Assembly (NCBI GenBank): GCA_963814905.1
Contig: CAWFEM010000015.1
Span: 186,001 to 250,000, forward strand
Length of the DNA: 64,000 bases
Origin: DASWJZ01 sp963814905
GTDB lineage: Bacteria; Pseudomonadota; Alphaproteobacteria; Rhizobiales; Afifellaceae
Direction of reading: 5' to 3'
Part shown: piece after piece, positions 9,057-16,108 of the stretch
Layout of the letters: each line of letters opens with the position of its first letter
How positions within the stretch are numbered: position 1 is the first letter of the stretch
Made by a program: the position numbers and the translations under genes
The notes under the pieces: model-generated
Seen by the model: only the letters and a program-made list of their open reading frames with translations
Databases searched by the model: none
What the model was told of the DNA's origin: nothing

Positions 9057-9154
9057 AGACATGTATTGCAAAGCGCGGTTGCGCCTAAGACGTTGCCGCG
9101 GTCCCCGCCGCAGTTGATTCTTTGCGCGTGGCGAAGGAGACGTCCGACCCTGCG

Positions 9155-9721
9155 TCATTTGCCGTCTTCGGGCGTCTTGTCGATCCGCACGCGAATGGCC
9201 AAGGCAAGCTTGTGCATCTTGCGCACGTCGTCGGCGTAAATCTCAAGCTTCGCGCCGTTGTTGACGATCTGGCAATCCGCAAACTCGACGGCCTGCATCA
9301 AGGCGGGAACCTGGGTGCGTCGTGCGTAGAAGACAACCATCGGGGCGGGCTGCGAATGCTTCTGCGCCCCAAGCGTCGGTCCGCGGCAACTCGTAACCGG
9401 AACACAGCCGAGCGCGGACAGTGCGACGACCGCAGCGCCGACACCGAAATCCACCATGGGCACGATCGAGCTCGTCGCCTGGCGTCGGTCGATCTCGTCA
9501 ATGGACGCCTGGCTGAAGCCGGCCTTCTCGAGCGTCGCGTAGCCGTCCGACTCCTCCGCCAGCGCACGATCGAGATCGGCGAGCGTCATTCCGCGAAGAT
9601 CGACGTACTGAAAGTTGGCGGGAAAATTTCGTCGCGTGATCGCACGCTTGCCCGATATCCATCCGAGCTGTGCCGAATCCACTTCCCGCGCGCGAAGGAT
9701 GTTCGAGACAAGCCGAAGCAA
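9155..9721 (-). CDS. Conserved hypothetical protein
   Basis: About 188 residues from a TTG at 9721; the frame can be extended to a TTG at 9790 inside the preceding gene. No family was recognised with certainty. It looks like a real protein: it has an amphipathic N-terminal part ('LGWISGKRAITRRNFP'), a helix-rich middle, a small hydrophobic stretch 'AAVVALSALGCVPVTSC' with two cysteines, and 'PAPMVVFYARR' followed by a short alpha/beta end. The start of the core at 'LRLVSNILRAREVDS' favours the shorter version. It follows the lactonase-like gene on the same strand and is separated by 139 bp from the next gene. Confidence 0.6.
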   Translation of the reverse strand: MLRLVSNILRAREVDSAQLGWISGKRAITRRNFPANFQYVDLRGMTLADLDRALAEESDGYATLEKAGFSQASIDEIDRRQATSSIVPMVDFGVGAAVVALSALGCVPVTSCRGPTLGAQKHSQPAPMVVFYARRTQVPALMQAVEFADCQIVNNGAKLEIYADDVRKMHKLALAIRVRIDKTPEDGK

Positions 9722-9746
9722 GCGGAACGCTTCCCTGTTCAGACGC

Positions 9747-10547
9747 CTAGGCGACAGGCGTGACGTCGAGCCGGGCGACGATCCCTTCAAGCCCTGGCGC
9801 CGCCGCCGGATAGCGGCTCAGGACAAGCGGATCGTGCCCCGGAATGATGTGCTGCGGCGACGAGGCCAGCTCGTTCAGCGTTCGGTAGCCTTCCAGCATT
9901 TCAATCACGCTCGCCACCACCGGGAACGGCCGATTCTGCTCGAAATTCGCGTAAAAGTGAGAGGCGTCCGATGCAAGCACAACATAGCCGCGTTCGGTGC
10001 GCACGCGCACGGCCTGCAGGCCACTCGAGTGTCCGCCCACGTGATGCACGGTAATCCCCGGCGCAATCTCGCTCGTGCCGCGATGGAAGAGCGCCCGCCC
10101 CTCATATATCCGGTGCACCATATCGACGACATGTTCAGCCTCGAAGGGCTTGCGCAGATATTCGTGGCACATGCAGCGCCCGGTGCAGTACTCCATCTCC
10201 CGATCCTGGATATGGAAGCGGGCATTCGGAAACAGCCCGAGATTGCCGGCATGGTCGAAATGCATGTGCGAGAGGATGACGTCCTCGATCTTTTCCGCAT
10301 CAATTCCGACCGCCTTCAGTCCTTCGCCCGGAGAGCGGATGAAATCCCGATTACGTTTCGCTCCCATCTCCGGCGTAAAGCCCGTATCCAGCACGAAGGT
10401 GCGCGACTTGCTCTTGATAGCCCAGACGAAGTAATCGAGCGGCATCGGAACGTCGTGCGAATCGCCCTCGATGAAATTAAGCGGCGAGTTGCGATGATGA
10501 TGCGCGTACTTAACCGCGTAGATCGTGTAGCAATCGTCTTCCGTCAT
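9747..10547 (-). CDS. MBL-fold N-acyl homoserine lactonase-family hydrolase
   Basis: A 266-residue metallo-beta-lactamase-fold protein of the AHL-lactonase (AiiA/AttM) group. It carries the dinuclear zinc motif HxHxDH in 'LSHMHFDHAGNLG', then 'VGGHSSGLQAV' (third His) and 'IIPGHDPLVL' (last His), with Asp in 'LASDASHFY'. AttM-type enzymes also hydrolyse gamma-butyrolactone, and this gene sits among sugar/lactone genes. A catabolic lactonase is therefore at least as likely as quorum quenching. A GTTACAGGTAAC palindrome is 52 bp upstream of its ATG. Confidence 0.87.
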   Translation of the reverse strand: MTEDDCYTIYAVKYAHHHRNSPLNFIEGDSHDVPMPLDYFVWAIKSKSRTFVLDTGFTPEMGAKRNRDFIRSPGEGLKAVGIDAEKIEDVILSHMHFDHAGNLGLFPNARFHIQDREMEYCTGRCMCHEYLRKPFEAEHVVDMVHRIYEGRALFHRGTSEIAPGITVHHVGGHSSGLQAVRVRTERGYVVLASDASHFYANFEQNRPFPVVASVIEMLEGYRTLNELASSPQHIIPGHDPLVLSRYPAAAPGLEGIVARLDVTPVA

Positions 10548-10598
10548 GCTCCGCTCCAGAGCTCAGAACAATTCGTCAATGTCGCCCACAATGGCGGT

Positions 10599-10610
10599 GT
10601 TACAGGTAAC
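10599..10610. promoter_or_regulatory. Operator-like palindrome GTTACAGGTAAC
   Basis: An inverted repeat GTTAC-AG-GTAAC with one central mismatch, 52 bp upstream of the lactonase-family gene. It is the most symmetrical member of the module I operator family. Confidence 0.5.
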
Positions 10611-10837
10611 AGAGACCCTGTTTTGGCGCAACGCGGATCCATCTCGCCGCGCGGCGGCGACTGCGTCCTAGCACCTCTAAGTCTCTGCCTTACTGCTAAT
10701 CTCAGTTCCGGCCAAATCATGCCATCCAGCGACTAAAGCTGGCGTGGCGCTGGCGCGAGATCTCTCCTAAACCGCCGCCCTGGGTTGCCGCGCGGCTACA
10801 CAAATGCGGTGCTCCCTAAGGGCATGGGACTGGCTTT

Positions 10838-10856
10838 GTGAACGGTAACATAATAT
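10838..10856. promoter_or_regulatory. Operator-like site GTGAACGGTAAC next to TAATAT
   Basis: The 12-mer at 10838-10849 is the exact reverse complement of 1680-1691. It is followed one base later by a -10-like TAATAT (10851-10856), in front of the SDR operon at 11018. Confidence 0.45.
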
Positions 10857-11017
10857 CCTGGCCGAGTTGCCAAACGGACGCGTGGGTCAATGGCTTTGTT
10901 TTCCGAGCGTTTATCCGACCGGGCGTCGTCTGTCCGGTTCGGCGATCTTCCTGAAGATGTCGTTCGCAACACCGACCGGCACGTCGTTGTTCTCGGATCG
11001 GCCGCAGGACCGCGTCC

Positions 11018-11812
11018 ATGCTGAAAGCACTCGCCGGAAAAAAGGCGCTGGTGACCGGGTCCACCACAGGTCTTGGCCTTGAGATCGTAAAGGGTCTCAC
11101 GCGCGCGGGATGCGAGGTGGCCATGAACGGCCTTGAGCCCGCCGACGACGTCGAGGCGCAGCGCGCTGCGCTTGCTGCAGAGCACGATGTGAACGTGCAC
11201 TATTGCCAGGCCGACGTGTCGAAGGAACCTGAGATCGTCGGCCTGATCAATTCGGCGAATACGCGAATGTCGGGAATCGACATCCTGATCAACAATGCCG
11301 TGGTCCGCCACTTTGCAACGATCGACGCCTTTCCGGTGGAGCGGTGGAACCAGGCGGTCGCCGTCAACCTTTCCGCCGCCTTTCACACGATACGGCTCAC
11401 CTTGCCGATCATGCGCAAGTCGGGCTGGGGTCGAATCATCAACATGTCCTCCATCTACAGCAGCGTCGCAATCGCCGAACGCGTGGACTACGTGACGACA
11501 AAGACCGGTCTGATCGGCATGACGCGGGTGGTCGCGCTGGAGACGATCGAGGAGGACATCACATGCAACGCTGTCTGCCCGGGCGCTGTGCTCACACCCT
11601 ATTCCGATAACCGCATCAAGGAGATGATGCGCACGCGAACCATCGATCGCGAAACCGCCGAACGCGAATTCCTCGCCAAGCGCCAGCCGACCGGACGGTT
11701 CGTCGATGCAGCGAATGTCGCAGAGCTTATCATCTTCCTCTGCGGTCCCGCGGGGCGCGACATCACAGGTTCCGCCTTGCCGATGGATGCCGGCTGGCTG
11801 GCAGCGGATTGA
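11018..11812 (+). CDS. SDR-family oxidoreductase (3-hydroxybutyrate dehydrogenase-like)
   Basis: A 264-residue short-chain dehydrogenase. Cofactor loop 'VTGSTTGLGLEIVKGL', 'INNAVVRHF' (NNA motif with Val instead of Gly), catalytic Ser in 'MSSIYSSVA', Tyr and Lys in 'DYVTTKTGL', then 'CNAVCPGAVLTPYS'. The overall pattern resembles D-3-hydroxybutyrate dehydrogenases, although assignment of substrate within SDRs is unreliable. It is the first gene of a three-gene unit (SDR, unknown 203-residue protein, lactonase-like hydrolase). ATG 11018 is preceded by CAGGA at 8 bases. Confidence 0.86.
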   Translation: MLKALAGKKALVTGSTTGLGLEIVKGLTRAGCEVAMNGLEPADDVEAQRAALAAEHDVNVHYCQADVSKEPEIVGLINSANTRMSGIDILINNAVVRHFATIDAFPVERWNQAVAVNLSAAFHTIRLTLPIMRKSGWGRIINMSSIYSSVAIAERVDYVTTKTGLIGMTRVVALETIEEDITCNAVCPGAVLTPYSDNRIKEMMRTRTIDRETAEREFLAKRQPTGRFVDAANVAELIIFLCGPAGRDITGSALPMDAGWLAAD

Positions 11813-11821
11813 GAGGCTGCG

Positions 11822-12433
11822 ATGAAGCATCGGAAAATCGCCACCGGTCGCTCGACAGCCGTAGCAGGCCGCGCCTCGGGAAGGCACATGCCACGCTTTG
11901 ACGACGTCTCGCCGGCGCCCCTCCCCTCTCTCCCGCAGGCGGATCATCAAGACTGGTTCGACGACCTTTCAAACGTCGACTTGGATGACGCGACCGCCGC
12001 CTACGTGCTCATGATGCGCAATCCCTTTGAGCTTCTGCGCCGGGCCGCCTCGCAGCTTGCTGGCCTGATGGTTCTCGTCGCGTCGGGTGCACGCCATGTT
12101 GCCGCGCATCCGATGCTCGACCTCGCGATCGAGGCACAGGCGGAAGCCGATGACATGGTGCGGTCGGAAAACGCCGCCGTGCCAGAGCGCGCACAGCATC
12201 ACCGGCTGCATCTCTTGCGGGCTAATCGCGCGCTCGCGGCCGCGTTGGCCGCGGCGCGCCAGCATGTCTCTCGGGACGAGGCAGCGGTCGACAAGATCGT
12301 GACGCCGCTTCACGTTGCATACCGCGAGCTGCAATGGGCCGCGCTGGCGCTTCCTGGCTTTGAGATCGTCGCCCTCTCGCAGGGCTGCTGCGCCGCGCAT
12401 GCGGCCGGGCGGATGGAAAACTACAAAACCTAA
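11822..12433 (+). CDS. Hypothetical protein in lactonase operon
   Basis: A 203-residue protein of unknown function, 9 bp after the SDR stop and 14 bp before the next gene. The GAGAGG before its ATG supports real translation. It is alanine-rich and mostly helical, with no signal peptide. The segment 'YVLMMRNPFELLRRAA' is followed by a hydrophobic helix 'GLMVLVASGARHVAA', and the C-terminus contains a Cys-Cys pair in 'SQGCCAAHAAG'. No enzyme motif was recognised. Being enclosed in the operon suggests an accessory role in the same pathway. Confidence 0.6.
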   Translation: MKHRKIATGRSTAVAGRASGRHMPRFDDVSPAPLPSLPQADHQDWFDDLSNVDLDDATAAYVLMMRNPFELLRRAASQLAGLMVLVASGARHVAAHPMLDLAIEAQAEADDMVRSENAAVPERAQHHRLHLLRANRALAAALAAARQHVSRDEAAVDKIVTPLHVAYRELQWAALALPGFEIVALSQGCCAAHAAGRMENYKT

Positions 12434-12447
12434 AGGGGAGGAATTCG

Positions 12448-13329
12448 ATGGCGGATTACTCGATCTGGGTACTCGAATATTGCTGGGTCCCCACGGCGCC
12501 GAAAGGGCTGACCGTTCACGGCGCTTTCAACGGCGGCACGATCAAGCTGCCCTGGTGCTATGTGCTCATCAAGGGCCAGGGGCGCACCATCCTTGTCGAT
12601 GTCGGTTACAACCACAAGGACTACGGCGCCGTGATGGCCGACAGCTTCGGCGTGGAGAACTGGCATCCCTCAAACACCGTGCTCGCCGAGTGCGGCGTCA
12701 AGCCGGCCGATGTCACGGACGTCTTCATCACGCACGCCCATTTCGACCATATGGGCGGCACCGACGACTTTCCGAATGCACAATTCTTCATCCAGGAGCG
12801 CGAGCTCTCGAAATGGGTATGGGCGATGTCGCTCGATCGCCGCTTTCGATGGTTCATGGGCGCCACGGACCCGGGCGACATTCTGCGCGCTGTCGACCTC
12901 GCGCGACAGGGCCGGCTTGTTTGCATCGATGGCGATGTCGAGGACGTTCTTCCGGGGATCGACCTGCGCGCGGCGTTCGATACGCACACTTGGGGTTCGA
13001 TGTTCGTGCACGTTCGCAACGACGGTAAGCAGCCGAGCGCGGACAGCTACATCCTGGCCGGCGACCTGATATACACCTACACGAACCTGACCGGCACCGA
13101 TCCCGACGATCCCCAGTACATCCCTATCGGGCTTGCCGGCGGCAGCCAGACGAACCTCATCATGGCCTCCGATTCGATGATGAAGCTTGTCGGCGGTGAG
13201 GCAAGGCGCGTGATTCCGATCCACGACGAGAATCTGCCGAAAGTGTTCCCGGCGCGTGTGACGAGCAAGGATCTCTGTATCTGCGAGATCTGTCTGGCGG
13301 ACGACGAGCCCTCGCGCGTTACTCAGTAG
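12448..13329 (+). CDS. MBL-fold metallo-hydrolase, AHL-lactonase family
   Basis: A 293-residue metallo-beta-lactamase-fold enzyme, the second of this family in module I. HxHxDH is seen in 'ITHAHFDHMGGTDDF', the third zinc ligand region in 'FDTHTWGSMFVHV', Asp in 'ILAGDLIYTY' and the last His in 'RVIPIHDENLP'. The N-terminal 'LPWCYVLIKGQGRTILVDVG' is typical of the AHL-lactonase branch. A ribosome-binding site GGGGAGG precedes ATG 12448. It shares only the fold motifs with the gene at 9747, so the two are unlikely to be simple duplicates. Confidence 0.85.
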   Translation: MADYSIWVLEYCWVPTAPKGLTVHGAFNGGTIKLPWCYVLIKGQGRTILVDVGYNHKDYGAVMADSFGVENWHPSNTVLAECGVKPADVTDVFITHAHFDHMGGTDDFPNAQFFIQERELSKWVWAMSLDRRFRWFMGATDPGDILRAVDLARQGRLVCIDGDVEDVLPGIDLRAAFDTHTWGSMFVHVRNDGKQPSADSYILAGDLIYTYTNLTGTDPDDPQYIPIGLAGGSQTNLIMASDSMMKLVGGEARRVIPIHDENLPKVFPARVTSKDLCICEICLADDEPSRVTQ

Positions 13330-13829
13330 AACTCGCTCGGGGCGTCAGGATTTACCGTCAAGCGCGGCGCGAACGTCTCAAATCCTTGGCGACCGTTGCA
13401 GAACGCCAAGGCGTCCTCAGGCGGAATGCCCACCTTCGCAGCGCTGCGCTTCTGCGCCGCTAAGAAGCCGTCGCCTGTGCTCTCGCTGTTAGAGCTGGAA
13501 TTACGCACCGTCGGCGTCGCGGTCGTGAACCAGGCTGCCCACCTCCACCGGATATCCAAGACAGCCTCCAAACCGGGCGCAGCGCATCGTCGACGGCATC
13601 CTGTTTCCTCGCGCCATCGCAGAAGGCCACTACAAAGACATTTCAGAGTTCGGTGATTGGCGTGCCTACATCGCAACATTGCGGCGCGTGTAAGCGTCAG
13701 ATCGCTGCCCGATCGCTCGTTTCAAATTGTAAATAAACGCTGCGCCGCGCCGTTTACCTGAACGCAAGCCGAGTGTTGTACGCCGCACTGTCAATACAGA
13801 GGCCGATATGATCCAGGAGTTCTGAGAAC
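13330..13829. other. Gap with possible gene remnants upstream of the biuret/urea genes
   Basis: No intact gene is seen in these 500 bases. Two short stretches look protein-like: on the minus strand about 13323-13480 (ending 'LTVNPDAPSEFY') and on the plus strand 13550-13693 (containing 'RIVDGILFPRAIAEGHY' and 'FGDWRAYIATLRRV', then TAA). Neither has a start and they lie on opposite strands, so they could be leftovers of degraded genes. The last 130 bases are more AT-rich and probably hold the promoter of the gene at 13830. Confidence 0.3.
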
Positions 13830-14534
13830 ATGCCGTTCATCGATGCAAAGCCGTTCCCCTTTCAGTTCGATTTCGACCACGTCGCTCTGCTCTGCATCGA
13901 TATGCAGAGGGATTTTTGCATGCCTGGAGGCTTTGCGGAGTCCCTGGGCGACGAGATCGAGAACGTCCAACCCTGCATTCCCGTCATCAACAGGCTGCAG
14001 ACTGCCTTTCGGAAGTCCCGGCTGCCGATCATCCACACCAAGGAATGTCACAAGCCCGATCTCTCCGATCTTCCTACCGCCAAGCTCAACCGCGGCAACC
14101 CGAAGATCAAGATCGGAGAATTTGGGCCGATGGGACGCATCCTGATCGACGGTGAGCCCGGCACGGATTTCATCTCGGAGAACGAGCCTCGGGAATACGA
14201 GCACGTCATCAGCAAACCGGGCAAGGACGCGTTCTACAACACCGACCTCGACGATTACCTGACGCTGCGGAAGATCAGCGGACTGGTGATCACAGGCGTG
14301 ACGACCGAAGTCTGCGTGCAGACGACCATGCGCTGTGCCAATGATCGCGGCTATGACTGCCTCCTCGTCGAGGACGGCACCGACAGCTATTTCCCTGAGT
14401 TCAAGGAAATGACTCTGAGAGCGCTGGTCGCGCAGGGCGGGATCGTTGGGTGGACATGCAAGTCCGACGTCTTGCTGGAAATGATGGCCAAGGAACAGCC
14501 GGGACTCGCGAGCCCGCAGGCAAAAGCTGCATAG
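13830..14534 (+). CDS. Cysteine hydrolase, isochorismatase family (biuret amidohydrolase-like)
   Basis: A 234-residue cysteine hydrolase with the Asp-Lys-Cys triad at D24 ('LCIDMQRDF'), K129 ('VISKPGKDAFYNT') and C162 ('TTEVCVQTT'). The N-terminal 'FQFDFDHVALLCIDMQ' and the Lys-region 'KDAFYNTDLDDYL' resemble biuret hydrolases and ureidoacrylate/N-carbamoyl amidohydrolases. Immediately downstream is a urea-transporter-family protein, which favours a C-N hydrolase acting on a urea-like compound such as biuret over isochorismate. AGGAG lies about 10 bases before the ATG. The precise substrate remains an inference. Confidence 0.8.
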   Translation: MPFIDAKPFPFQFDFDHVALLCIDMQRDFCMPGGFAESLGDEIENVQPCIPVINRLQTAFRKSRLPIIHTKECHKPDLSDLPTAKLNRGNPKIKIGEFGPMGRILIDGEPGTDFISENEPREYEHVISKPGKDAFYNTDLDDYLTLRKISGLVITGVTTEVCVQTTMRCANDRGYDCLLVEDGTDSYFPEFKEMTLRALVAQGGIVGWTCKSDVLLEMMAKEQPGLASPQAKAA

Positions 14535-14628
14535 CCCCGCGAGTGGGGCGTCGGCGACGGCGGCCCCGCGCCTGCCTCTATCCTCAATCCCGGGCGACCG
14601 TCGCGGTCGGCCGGGACGGAGCCCGCGA

Positions 14629-15615
14629 ATGAAATCGCCCGTCGATATCATCTTTCCGCCGGTGGAGCCCGGCCACGTTCCGTACTGGCGGCTCGTGCTG
14701 CGGGGGTGCTCGCAGCTTTGCTTTCAATCGAACGAGCTGACGGGCCTTTTCTTCCTTGCCGCCGTTCTCGCCGCATCGCCTATCGCCGCCGCCTACATGC
14801 TGGTCGCCGCGATCACCGCGCCGGGCGGCCGCATGCTCTTGGGCGAGAGAGGGCCCGTCCTCGCGACCGGACTGCCGGGTCTCAATCCCAGCCTGATCGC
14901 GGTCTCGCTGCCGGCGTTCTTTCAAACGGGATGGACCAACTTCGGCATGTGGGGGGTGCTCCTCATTTGCGTCGCGATCGCCGTGGTAATGGTGCGGGTC
15001 TTCCTGGCGATCTTGCCATTTCCGATCCTGGTGCTGCCGTTTCTGATCATATTCTGGGTCCTCTATGCGGTGGCGCCTTATCTCGGCGTCCTACAGCCGA
15101 TCGAATTCGTGGCGTCCGGTCCCACGACGTTCCATCCCCTCTCCGCCGTGCTGCTCAGTCTGGGGCAGGCGATGTTCTCGCCCACGATCGCGTCGGGGCT
15201 TCTGTTCATTTGTGGCCTGCTGCTCAGCAATTGGCGACACGCCGCGGTCGCCTTCCTCGGCGCGATCATCGGAACCGTCGTGTCCTACTATTACCGCGAC
15301 GTCGACCCGGCCAGCATCGACCTCGGCCTCTACGGCTTCAACGGCGTTCTGGCCGCGGTGTCGGTGTTCGTGTTTTGCGGCGGCCGGCTCAGGTTGGCGA
15401 TTCTTGGGGCTCTTCTCGCGACGATCCTCATGCCGGCCATCGCCGATCTCGGGGTTCAGGTGCTCTCCGCGCCGTTCGTGCTGACGACCTGGCTCATGCT
15501 CGCGCTGGGCTGGATTGAAGACAGATGGATGAGCGTTCCGTCGCCCGCCGCGGCAATCTCCGGCGCCAAACCCGAATTGACGTCGCACGCCACGCCAGCT
15601 TTTACGGGAGACTGA
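14629..15615 (+). CDS. Urea transporter family protein
   Basis: A 328-residue integral membrane protein of the urea transporter (UT/Yut) family, a channel-like passive carrier of urea and small amides. It shows the internally duplicated pattern: first half 'PGLNPSLIAVSLPAFF' and second half 'YGFNGVLAAVSVFVF', matching the family's urea-selectivity segments. About ten hydrophobic helices are visible, with a charged tail after 'WLMLALGWIEDR'. It follows the amidohydrolase by 94 bp and is followed by a cupin gene 4 bp later. Confidence 0.8.
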   Translation: MKSPVDIIFPPVEPGHVPYWRLVLRGCSQLCFQSNELTGLFFLAAVLAASPIAAAYMLVAAITAPGGRMLLGERGPVLATGLPGLNPSLIAVSLPAFFQTGWTNFGMWGVLLICVAIAVVMVRVFLAILPFPILVLPFLIIFWVLYAVAPYLGVLQPIEFVASGPTTFHPLSAVLLSLGQAMFSPTIASGLLFICGLLLSNWRHAAVAFLGAIIGTVVSYYYRDVDPASIDLGLYGFNGVLAAVSVFVFCGGRLRLAILGALLATILMPAIADLGVQVLSAPFVLTTWLMLALGWIEDRWMSVPSPAAAISGAKPELTSHATPAFTGD

Positions 15616-15619
15616 CCCC

Positions 15620-16006
15620 ATGTCCACTATGCCCGCGCTGACGGTCCCGATCGTATTCACCGACCTGCTGAAGCAGATGAACGAACTCAGCGAGGACGAT
15701 TGGATGCCGTTCCGTCCGGGCGTGACCGCCCATTGGCTGTACAACGAGGGACATGGCGGGGCGTCCGCCGTCCTGCTCCGTTACGAGCCCGGTGCGCGCG
15801 TCGCGGAGCACGATCATATCGGCTACGAGCATCTGTTTGTCCTGGAGGGCGATCAGTACGACGAGGACGGGGCGTATCCGGCCGGCAGCTTCGTTATTCA
15901 CCCGCCCGGCACGAAGCACTCGCCGGGCAGCGTCGGCGGCTGCATAGCGCTTCTGATCTACGAAAAAGCCGTCCGGTTCCAGGACCTTCGCGCGGCCGCT
16001 TCCTAG
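15620..16006 (+). CDS. Cupin domain-containing protein (ChrR-like)
   Basis: A 128-residue single-domain cupin. Metal-binding motif 1 is 'EHDHIGYEHLFVLEG' (two His and a Glu) and motif 2 is 'AGSFVIHPPGTKHSPGS' (His). The layout resembles the cupin domain of the ChrR anti-sigma factor, which often occurs alone as a small metal-binding protein. It sits 4 bp after the urea-transporter gene and is therefore probably co-transcribed. Whether it is an enzyme or a sensor cannot be said. Confidence 0.82.
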   Translation: MSTMPALTVPIVFTDLLKQMNELSEDDWMPFRPGVTAHWLYNEGHGGASAVLLRYEPGARVAEHDHIGYEHLFVLEGDQYDEDGAYPAGSFVIHPPGTKHSPGSVGGCIALLIYEKAVRFQDLRAAAS

Positions 16007-16108
16007 GCCGGCACCCCACGCAGCTTGGGCCGCGGACCCGCGCGGCTGCGCATCACTGTCACTCCTATGACCGAATACGGTTAGGCCGAAGCCCGGTAGT
16101 CGTGGACG

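Larger units (their letters stand above)
10548..11017. other. Divergent intergenic region with two operator-like sites
   Basis: The 470 bases between the divergent lactonase (10547) and SDR (11018) genes contain no convincing gene. They hold the palindromes at 10599-10610 (lactonase side) and 10838-10849 (SDR side). Nothing else was recognised. Confidence 0.6.

Noticed and set aside
9747..13329. Quorum-quenching function for the two AHL-lactonase-family genes
   Set aside because: No LuxI/LuxR genes nearby and the surroundings are sugar/lactone catabolism; a catabolic lactonase role is more likely, though quenching is not excluded.
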